Of a DNA stretch of 64,000 nt, positions 55,781-64,000 are shown in pieces. How positions within the stretch are numbered: the first letter of the stretch is position 1; each line of letters opens with the position of its first letter. The stretch is from Campanula takesimana (lineage: Eukaryota > Streptophyta > Magnoliopsida > Asterales > Campanulaceae), in contig JAOWBW010000865.1 in assembly GCA_026119855.1 (NCBI GenBank), positions 372,001 to 436,000 of the forward strand, read 5' to 3'. Made by a program: the position numbers and the translations under genes. Under the pieces are notes generated by a model, which was given only the letters and a program-made list of their open reading frames with translations, searched no databases and had not been told where the DNA came from.

Positions 55781-56408
55781 TTTGAAGGCTAAAGGAGGAA
55801 TTTCGAAGAAGAAATTTGTTGGAACGTGCTATAATTGTGGCATTGCGGGCCACAAGTCCTCCGAGTGTAGAAAGCCTAAGAAGCAAGTTAATATGGTTGA
55901 TGTTATGACAAATGAAGTTGCCGATATGACTTTGGTGGCGGTAATTTCCGAGGTGAATTTGGTGGGTTCAAACCCAAATCAATGGGGGATCGACACCGGG
56001 GCTACTCGACATGTTTGTTCCAACAAGGACATGTTTAGTACCTTTGAAGCTTTTGAAAGTGGAGAAACATTGTTTATGGGAAATTCGGCTACCTCCGAAG
56101 TGAAGGGTAAAGGGAATGTGGTGTTAAAAATGACTTCGGGAAAAGAGGGGACTCTTAGTAATGTGCTTTATGTTCCCGGCATCCGCAAAAATCTAGTGTC
56201 CGGTTCTCTTTTGGTTAAGCACGGGTTTCATGTTGTGTTTGAATCCGATATGGTGACATTGTCTAAGAGTTGAATGTTTGTAGGCAAAGGCTATGTGAGT
56301 GATGGTATGTTCAAGCTTAGTGGAATGGTTGTGAAAGCAAATGTAATGGCTAATAAGCCAAGTGGTATGGTTGCAAATGTAATGGCTAATAAGCCAAAAG
56401 TCAATTAA
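55781..56408 (+). pseudogene. Copia3 unit A nucleocapsid and protease
   Basis: In the shifted frame a zinc knuckle (CYNCGIAGHKSSEC) is followed by the protease site IDTGATRH. A TGA at 56271-56273 and a TAA at 56406-56408 interrupt the linker to integrase, in the same phase as pol. A 33-bp direct repeat encodes VMANKP twice near 56340-56400. Confidence 0.85.
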
Positions 56409-59039
56409 ATGAATAATTCTTCTGCTTACTTGCTTGAGTCCTCTAATTTGTGGCATGGTAGATTAGGACATGTTAATTATGATACTATACGTAGATTAAT
56501 TAACTTGAATTGCATACCAAAATGTAAAATAGACTACAAACATAAATGTGAAACTTGTGTTGAAGCAAAATTCACAAAACCCCCGTTCCATTCTATTGAA
56601 AGAAATAATGAACCACTTGATTTGGTTCACACGGATTTATGTGACTTCAAGTCAACACAGTCACGAGGGGGCAATAAGTATTTTATGACTTTTGTGGATG
56701 ATAGTACAAAATTTTGTTATGTGTATCTTCTCAAAAGTAAAGATGAGGCAATAGAAAAATTTGTTCTCTATAAAAATGAAGTTGAAAATCAACTTAACCG
56801 GAAAATAAAAGTCATAAGAAATGATCGTGGTGGTGAGTATGAATTTCCTTTTGAAGGTATTTGTGCTCAACATGGAATAAAACATGAAACAACACCACCT
56901 TATACACCACAATCCAATGGAGTTGCGGAACGGAAAAATCGGACTCTAAAGGACATGATGAATGCCATGTTAATTAGTTCGGGGCTACCGGATAACATGT
57001 GGGGTGAAGCCGTATTGTCGGCCAACTATGTGTTAAATAAAATGCCTCGAAAGAAAATAAATAAGAGCCCTAACGAAATGTGGCATGGAAGAGTGCCATC
57101 TTACCAATACTTGCGAGTGTGGGGGTGTCTTGCGAAGGTTGCAATTCCACCACCTAAAAAGGTGAAAATTGGACCAAAAACTATTGATGACATATTTATC
57201 GGGTATGCTCACAATAGTAGTGCTTATAGATTTCTTGTGCATAAATCTGAAATTGAAGATATACACAAGAATACTATAATGGAATCAAGGAATGCTTCTT
57301 TCTTTGAAAATGTGTTTCCATGTAAGAGAGACGGAGCAAGCTCGTCTAAAAGAACACATGATTCAATAGAAGAAGAAGGAGATGAAGAAAATCATCATGA
57401 TGGAAATGATGAAGAAGAGGTGGAACCTCGACGGAGCAAACGAGGTAGGGTAGAAAAATCTTTTGGCCCGGATTTTTTAACCTATATGCTTGAAGGTGAA
57501 CCACAAAGTTACAAAGAAGCCGTGAACTCTTCGGAAGGGCCTTTGTGGAAAGAGGCCATAAAAAGTGAGATTGATTCCATTTTACAAAATCACACTTGGG
57601 AGTTAGTGGATCTTCCTCCAGGAAGTAAACCACTAGGCTATAGGTGGATTTTTAAAAGGAAAATGAAGACGGACGGAACAATCGACAAGTATAAGGCAAG
57701 ACTTGTAATTAAAGGTTACAAGCAAAAGGAAGGCCTTGATTACTTTGACACGTATTCTCCAGTTACGAGAATAACATCTATAAGGATGATACTTGCCATA
57801 GCTGCTTTGCGGAATCTTGAAGTACATCAAATGGACGTTAAAACAGCCTTTCTAAATGGAGAATTAGAAGAGGAGATTTACATGGAACAACCGGAAGGGT
57901 TTTCTGCGCCAGCGGGGCAAGAAAAGAAAGTGTGCAAGTTAATAAAGTCTTTGTATGGCTTGAAACAAGCACCAAAACAGTGGCATCAAAAGTTTGATCA
58001 AGCCATGTTGGAAAGTGGATTTACAATAAATGAATGTGATAAATGTGTCTATGTTAAAAGTACGGAAAATGGCTACGTCATTTTGTGTCTTTATGTAGAC
58101 GACATGCTTATCATAGGAAGTTGTGATAAGATGATAAAATCCACAAAGAATATGTTGAACTCAAAGTTTGACATGAAAGACATGGGTTTAGCTGATGTAA
58201 TTCTTGGCGTGAAAATTTCTAGAATTTCAAATGGACTTGCTTTAAGCCAGTCACATTATGTGGATAAAATTCTTGAAAAATTCAGCAAGGATGATTTAGC
58301 TATAGCTAGAACCCCAATCGACATGAGTCAACATCTCTCAAAGAATAGAGGCGAACCAGTTTCTCAAGTTGAATACTCGAGAATCATTGGAAGTTTAATG
58401 TATTTGATGAGTTGTACAAGGCCAGATATTGCTTACACAGTTAGCAAACTGAGCAGATATACAAGCAATCCTGGAGCGGAGCATTGGAGAAGTATAGTGA
58501 GAGTACTAAGGTACTTAAGGCACACTCGAGAGTATGCATTACACTATACTAGACATCCAGCTGTGATTGAGGGATATAGTGATGCTAATTGGATATCCGA
58601 TATAAAAGACTCAAGGTCTACGAGCGGATACGTGTTTACATTAGCAGGAGCAGCTATATCATGGAAATCTTCTAAGCAAACGGTTATAGCTAGATCCACA
58701 ATGGAATCTGAGTTTATAGCGTTAGATAAATGTGGTGAAGAAGCCGAGTGGCTACGCCAATTTGTAGAAGATATTCCAAGATGGGCAAAGCCTGTGCCAC
58801 CAATCTGTATACATTGCGATAGCCAATCAGCAATTGGAAGGGCACATAATCATTTGTATAATGGTAAGTCTAGACACATACGTCGAAGACATAATACCAT
58901 TAGACAACTACTTTCAACTGGTACAATTTCCATTGACTATGTTAAGTCAAAGGAAAATTTAGCGGATCCGTTAACCAAAGGGTTAAATAGAGAGTTAGTT
59001 GAAAGTTCAGCGAGGGGAATGGGACTTAAAGCCTCTTAA
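56409..59039 (+). CDS. Copia3 unit A integrase, reverse transcriptase and RNase H
   Basis: An open frame of 876 codons has GAG-pre-integrase (LWHGRLGHVNYDTIRRL, CETCVEAK), integrase core (HTDLCD, NDRGGEYEF, NGVAERKNRT), RT (RWIFKRKMKTDG, HQMDVKTAFLNG, YVDDMLIIGS) and RNase H (GYSDANW, MESEFIALDKCGEEAEWLR, DPLTKGLNREL). All main catalytic Asp and Glu residues appear in place. Translation would depend on read-through of upstream breaks or on an internal start, so the protein is probably not made from this copy alone. Confidence 0.9.
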   Translation: MNNSSAYLLESSNLWHGRLGHVNYDTIRRLINLNCIPKCKIDYKHKCETCVEAKFTKPPFHSIERNNEPLDLVHTDLCDFKSTQSRGGNKYFMTFVDDSTKFCYVYLLKSKDEAIEKFVLYKNEVENQLNRKIKVIRNDRGGEYEFPFEGICAQHGIKHETTPPYTPQSNGVAERKNRTLKDMMNAMLISSGLPDNMWGEAVLSANYVLNKMPRKKINKSPNEMWHGRVPSYQYLRVWGCLAKVAIPPPKKVKIGPKTIDDIFIGYAHNSSAYRFLVHKSEIEDIHKNTIMESRNASFFENVFPCKRDGASSSKRTHDSIEEEGDEENHHDGNDEEEVEPRRSKRGRVEKSFGPDFLTYMLEGEPQSYKEAVNSSEGPLWKEAIKSEIDSILQNHTWELVDLPPGSKPLGYRWIFKRKMKTDGTIDKYKARLVIKGYKQKEGLDYFDTYSPVTRITSIRMILAIAALRNLEVHQMDVKTAFLNGELEEEIYMEQPEGFSAPAGQEKKVCKLIKSLYGLKQAPKQWHQKFDQAMLESGFTINECDKCVYVKSTENGYVILCLYVDDMLIIGSCDKMIKSTKNMLNSKFDMKDMGLADVILGVKISRISNGLALSQSHYVDKILEKFSKDDLAIARTPIDMSQHLSKNRGEPVSQVEYSRIIGSLMYLMSCTRPDIAYTVSKLSRYTSNPGAEHWRSIVRVLRYLRHTREYALHYTRHPAVIEGYSDANWISDIKDSRSTSGYVFTLAGAAISWKSSKQTVIARSTMESEFIALDKCGEEAEWLRQFVEDIPRWAKPVPPICIHCDSQSAIGRAHNHLYNGKSRHIRRRHNTIRQLLSTGTISIDYVKSKENLADPLTKGLNRELVESSARGMGLKAS

Positions 59040-59596
59040 AAGTTAAACACAGTGGAAAACCCAATCTAGATGACTGGAGATCCCAAGAACTAGATTCAAT
59101 GGGACAACCTAACTGTTAAAAGACTTGTCGCGTCACTGTGGGGGAACCAACCCATGTCCATTCCTGTTAGTGACATCCCGAAAGGATGAGGATAAGCATT
59201 TGGCTTTTAATGATTCTTATGCGTCGAAAGATTCGAGCGGGGTAATACGGGTTACTTATAAGAATCACCTATGTGAGAGAGAAGTGGGGCCGCTTCGAGG
59301 AGAATTGCGTGAGGCTCAATTCTTAGACCCTCTCACAGAACCAGGCTTATGTTCAGGGCCATGAACGAACATAACTATGAGAATTGAAATGAGTTAGGAC
59401 GTTACTTGTGTCAAGCATATGATCGGCTACACAAAAAGCATAACGATTCAAGGACATCGCGTCTATCGACTTGCTAGTAGAGTAAATATACTTGTACGAG
59501 CGAAGATTCAATGGGCATTCCCACATCTATCGTATGCAAGTTTTCGTCTGCCGGACTTGATCACCATATTCCGCATTATTTCTTCATGTGGGGGAT
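59040..59596 (+). other. Copia3 3' untranslated region and polypurine tract
   Basis: About 550 bp without a gene lie between pol and the next LTR. TGTGGGGGAT at 59587-59596 is the polypurine tract. The small open frames at 59125 and 59419 are not supported. Confidence 0.7.
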
Positions 59597-60278
59597 TGTT
59601 GGAAAAAGTGTGTTTTGAAGGAAATAATGAGTATTTTCTGAAATGAATTATTGGTCGAAATGACAAAATGTTTGTGGGTTTGTGTTCTACTCCATGAGGA
59701 CATAAAGATTGATTATTCATTTGTCCAATTTGGTTAAGGGATGAGTAAGATATGAAGGCTCAAAGTAAGTGGGTTGGAATGGGGATAATGTGTTATCCCA
59801 CATTGAAAAAAAATGTAAAAGTGGGTAAGTTTATATACTACTATGCTTTCCATAGTGGTATGAATGTGTGGCATAGAGGCTCTCTCTCGCGCACAGGTGC
59901 GCAGGGGGGGTGCAAATCAAGGGCCCGATTTGCCTACCGGCTACCGAACTCATGTGCGAGCGCGTCCTGCGGGCTACGAATGTAGCCCCGAAATGGGCTG
60001 CTCGCGCGAACCCACTTTTTGCTATTTTTTTTGACAAAAACAGCCCAGACCTTTGAGTTTCTCCATCAGTTCATCAGTTTTGGTGAACTGAAACACTTAG
60101 GATTCCGAATTAACTCTGTGTTAATTCCTCCTCCCTTCAGTTATCTTTGGATGCTATATTAACAAACCTACACCTCCAGTTTACACACACGAAATGTTCC
60201 ACCACCAACAGTCCCTTGCAATTTTGTTTTGCTGCATATTGATAGATCCCTCTTTCCATTGCTCTCCTGCATTCTGCA
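59597..60278 (+). repeat. Copia3 LTR 2, shared by both units
   Basis: It matches LTR 1 nearly throughout. The G-run has 7 Gs rather than 11, and the inferred end is again CTGCA before TGGTGGTGAT. It serves as 3' LTR of unit A and 5' LTR of unit B. Confidence 0.7.
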
Positions 60279-60673
60279 TTGGTGGTGATCAAAACCAAGC
60301 TCAGTATCAATTCGCCGGAAGTTCCCTTGTGCACTTACGTTCCGGTCCGCGCCGTTTTATCCTGGGAAGCAACCGTCCGACTGATCCTTAAGCACAATTC
60401 GGTGAGGGGACAAAATTGCTTTAAGGAGAGTGTGCTTCACACGACTCGGGCAAATTTCAGTATTGGGTTTTAATTTTCTGCTTGCTGTTTTAGCTTATTA
60501 AATTCTGCATCTGTTTTCTTTCGTATATTACCTGTTATTTCTTAAATTTTGTCTAACAATCTTAAAGCAATTTCGATTCCAATCGAAGGATAACGGAAAA
60601 AAAAAAAAAAAAAAAACATAACAGAAAACTGAAAATAAAACAGTAACTAATACCTTCTGGTTTTGTTTCAGAA
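60279..60673 (+). other. Copia3 unit B leader
   Basis: Same as the unit A leader, with the A-run (60597-60616) and the TTTTGTTTCAG acceptor-like site before ATG 60674. No other feature was seen. Confidence 0.6.
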
Positions 60674-61486
60674 ATGACTAATGATTCGAGCACTGCTAAC
60701 AAATCTGCAACTGGTTCGGGAAAGAATTCCGAGACTCCTCGTACGGAGGATACGCATCGTGTGGAAACCAATTCAAGGAATATGGTTGTTCCAACTGTTC
60801 CGGCTCATCATAGTGAGAAGCCGGAGAAATTTGTTGGCCAAGATTTCAAACGTTGGCAGCAAAAGATGCTCTTCTATTTGACTACCTTGAATTTAGCAAG
60901 GTTTCTCAAGGAAGATCCGCATGTGTTGGGTGAAAACGAGGCTGATCAGCAAGCCGTAATCGCTCTTGATGCTTGGAAGCATTCTGAGTTTCTTTGCCGA
61001 AACTATGTGCTCAATGGGTTGTCAGATACACTTTACAATGTGTTTAGTGTGAAGAAGACGGCAAAGGAGTTATGGGAATCCTTGGAGCATAAGTACAAAG
61101 TTGATGATGCGGGTTCAAAGAAGTTTATTGTAGGCCGTTTCCTCGACTACAAGATGGTAGACTCTAAAACTATTAGGAGTCAAGTGGAAGAGTTGCAAGT
61201 TATAATTCATGAAATTCTTGCCGAGGGAATGATGATGTGTGAGAACTTTCAAGTGGCTTCTATCATTGAAAAGTTGCCTCCCTCTTGGAAGGATTTTAAG
61301 AATTATTTAAAACATAAGCGAAAGACTATGGATGTGGAAGCGCTTGCTATTCGTCTCCGTATTGAAGAAGAGAATAGGGTTGCAGAAAAGAAGTTGAATC
61401 ACCTTCTAGTGGCAAAAGCTAATGTGGTGGAGCATGGTGGTAGTAGCTCCAAGAATAAAGGGTGTTGTGCCCGGAAAAGGTTCTAG
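60674..61486 (+). pseudogene. Copia3 unit B gag
   Basis: It differs from unit A at two visible places (GKNSETP for GKDSETP; AYPQ became ADQQ). The same extra G gives the same early stop at 61484-61486. Confidence 0.87.
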
Positions 61487-62114
61487 TTTGAAGGCTAAAG
61501 GAGGAATTTCGAAGAAGAAATTTGTTGGAACGTGCTATAATTGTGGCATTGCGGGCCACAAGTCCTCCGAGTGTAGAAAGCCTAAGAAGCAAGTTAATAT
61601 GGTTGATGTTATGACAAATGAAGTTGCCGATATGACTTTGGTGGCGGTAATTTCCGAGGTGAATTTGGTGGGTTCAAACCCAAATCAATGGGGGATCGAC
61701 ACCGGGGCTACTCGACATGTTTGTTCCAACAAGGACATGTTTAGTACCTTTGAAGCTTTTGAAAGTGGAGAAACATTGTTTATGGGAAATTCGGCTACCT
61801 CCGAAGTGAAGGGTAAAGGGAATGTGGTGTTAAAAATGACTTCGGGAAAAGAGGGGACTCTTAGTAATGTGCTTTATGTTCCCGACATCCGCAAAAATCT
61901 AGTGTCCGGTTCTCTTTTGGTTAAGCACGGGTTTCATGTTGTGTTTGAATCCGATATGGTGACATTGTCTAAGAGTTGAATGTTTGTAGGCAAAGGCTAT
62001 GTGAGTGATGGTATGTTCAAGCTTAGTGGAATGGTTGTGAAAGCAAATGTAATGGCTAATAAGCCAAGTGGTATGGTTGCAAATGTAATGGCTAATAAGC
62101 CAAAAGTCAATTAA
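61487..62114 (+). pseudogene. Copia3 unit B nucleocapsid and protease
   Basis: Zinc knuckle and IDTGATRH protease site as in unit A, with PDIRKN for PGIRKN. The same TGA (61977-61979) and TAA (62112-62114) are present. Confidence 0.85.
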
Positions 62115-64000
62115 ATGAATAATTCTTCTGCTTACTTGCTTGAGTCCTCTAATTTGTGGCATGGTAGATTAGGACATGTTAATTATGATACTATACGTAG
62201 ATTAATTAACTTGAATTGCATACCAAAATGTAAAATAGACTACAAACATAAATGTGAAACTTGTGTTGAAGCAAAATTCACAAAACCCCCGTTCCATTCT
62301 ATTGAAAGAAATAATGAACCACTTGATTTGGTTCACACGGATTTATGTGACTTCAAGTCAACACAGTCACGAGGGGGCAATAAGTATTTTATGACTTTTG
62401 TGGATGATAGTACAAAATTTTGTTATGTGTATCTTCTCAAAAGTAAAGATGAGGCAATAGAAAAATTTGTTCTCTATAAAAATGAAGTTGAAAATCAACT
62501 TAACCGGAAAATAAAAGTCATAAGAAATGATCGTGGTGGTGAGTATGAATTTCCTTTTGAAGGTATTTGTGCTCAACATGGAATAAAACATGAAACAACA
62601 CCACCTTATACACCACAATCCAATGGAGTTGCGGAACGGAAAAATCGGACTCTAAAGGACATGATGAATGCCATGTTAATTAGTTCGGGGCTACCGGATA
62701 ACATGTGGGGTGAAGCCGTATTGTCGGCCAACTATGTGTTAAATAAAATGCCTCGAAAGAAAATAAATAAGAGCCCTAACGAAATGTGGCATGGAAGAGT
62801 GTCATCTTACCAATACTTGCGAGTGTGGGGTGTCTTGCGAAGGTTGCAATTCCACCACCTAAAAAGGTGAAAATTGGACCAAAAACTATTGATGACATAT
62901 TTATCGGGTATGCTCACAATAGTAGTGCTTATAGATTTCTTGTGCATAAATCTGAAATTGAAGATATACACAAGAATACTATAATGGAATCAAGGAATGC
63001 TTCTTTCTTTGAAAATGTGTTTCCATGTAAGAGAGACGGAGCAAGCTCGTCTAAAAGAACACATGATTCAATAGAAGAAGAAGGAGATGAAGAAAATCAT
63101 CATGATGGAAATGATGAAGAAGAGGTGGAACCTCGACGGAGCAAACGAGGTAGGGTAGAAAAATCTTTTGGCCCGGATTTTTTAACCTATATGCTTGAAG
63201 GTGAACCACAAAGTTACAAAGAAGCCGTGAACTCTTCGGAAGGGCCTTTGTGGAAAGAGGCCATAAAAAGTGAGATTGATTCCATTTTACAAAATCACAC
63301 TTGGGAGTTAGTGGATCTTCCTCCAGGAAGTAAACCACTAGGCTATAGGTGGATTTTTAAAAGGAAAATGAAGACGGACGGAACAATCGACAAGTATAAG
63401 GCAAGACTTGTAATTAAAGGTTACAAGCAAAAGGAAGGCCTTGATTACTTTGACACGTATTCTCCAGTTACGAGAATAACATCTATAAGGATGATACTTG
63501 CCATAGCTGCTTTGCGGAATCTTGAAGTACATCAAATGGACGTTAAAACAGCCTTTCTAAATGGAGAATTAGAAGAGGAGATTTACATGGAACAACCGGA
63601 AGGGTTTTCTGCGCCAGCGGGGCAAGAAAAGAAAGTGTGCAAGTTAATAAAGTCTTTGTATGGCTTGAAACAAGCACCAAAACAGTGGCATCAAAAGTTT
63701 GATCAAGCCATGTTGGAAAGTGGATTTACAATAAATGAATGTGATAAATGTGTCTATGTTAAAAGTACGGAAAATGGCTACGTCATTTTGTGTCTTTATG
63801 TAGACGACATGCTTATCATAGGAAGTTGTGATAAGATGATAAAATCCACAAAGAATATGTTGAACTCAAAGTTTGACATGAAAGACATGGGTTTAGCTGA
63901 TGTAATTCTTGGCGTGAAAATTTCTAGAATTTCAAATGGACTTGCTTTAAGCCAGTCACATTATGTGGATAAAATTCTTGAAAAATTCAGCAAGGATGAT
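62115..64000 (+). pseudogene. Copia3 unit B integrase and RT, frameshifted, cut by window end
   Basis: The frame matches unit A to about 62830. There one G is missing from a GGGGG run (TGTGGGGTGTC instead of TGTGGGGGTGTC), giving a stop at 62868-62870. Downstream, RT sequence including YVDD (about 63797) continues in another frame to the window end. This is the only break unique to unit B. Confidence 0.88.

Larger units (their letters stand above)
53883..64000 (+). mobile_element. Copia3 tandem: LTR-internal-LTR-internal (truncated by window)
   Basis: A Copia element of about 5.7 kb is followed directly by a second unit that reuses its 3' LTR as 5' LTR. The repeat starts TGTTGGAAAAAGTG at 53883 and 59597. 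The two units (53883-59596 and 59597 onward) are almost identical to the end of the window. The expected third LTR would lie beyond 64000. This arrangement is what unequal recombination between LTRs gives. Confidence 0.9.

Overview
The window is nuclear DNA of a flowering plant, probably a eudicot. The evidence is a kinesin gene with 23 GT-AG exons, an AT-rich background, and plant-type Copia, Gypsy, CACTA, hAT, MULE, Helitron and Stowaway elements. I cannot name the species from sequence alone. About three quarters of the window is transposable element. Only one gene looks like an intact host gene: a kinesin-5 motor gene at 39755-47367 (+).

Region A (1-37689) is essentially one CACTA (En/Spm-like) DNA transposon, 493-37689, bloated by nested insertions. 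Matching terminal inverted repeats and target-site duplications (TSDs) let the nest be unpacked. A gag-protease-only Gypsy element (600-7658, minus, TSD CAAAG) sits near the left CACTA end. A degenerate Copia element, Copia1 (8144-31017, plus, TSD GTATG), sits in the first CACTA intron. Copia1 was itself hit by a non-autonomous Tat-like Gypsy element (9358-17741, TSD GTATC), by a nearly intact Copia element on the minus strand, Copia2 (20149-28548, TSD CCAGC), and by a non-autonomous hAT (29593-30865, TSD GCATAGAT) that carries a Stowaway-like MITE. The remaining CACTA body holds broken tnpD- and tnpA-type genes, interrupted by a solo Gypsy LTR (33969-35184, TSD TATAG).

Region B (37690-47367) is the kinesin-5 gene. 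Its upstream DNA has several Stowaway-type MITEs, a perfect mitosis-specific (MSA) promoter element and a CT microsatellite. Its introns hold more MITEs.

Region C (47368-53882) is intergenic. It holds a Pack-MULE (47520-48370) with a broken fragment resembling DUF630/DUF632 (NRG2-like) genes, a probable Helitron (49236-50715) built around a 51-bp AT-rich minisatellite and interrupted by a Stowaway, a 117-bp tandem duplication, and further MITEs.

Region D (53883-64000) is a third Copia family, Copia3, arranged head to tail as LTR-internal-LTR-internal and running off the window. Both units share the same inactivating changes.

The most unusual signal is a GC-rich module of paired GCGGGCGC-type motifs followed by CAGAA. 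It recurs in the LTRs or internal regions of Gypsy and Copia elements that are otherwise unrelated. No tRNA, rRNA or CRISPR was seen.
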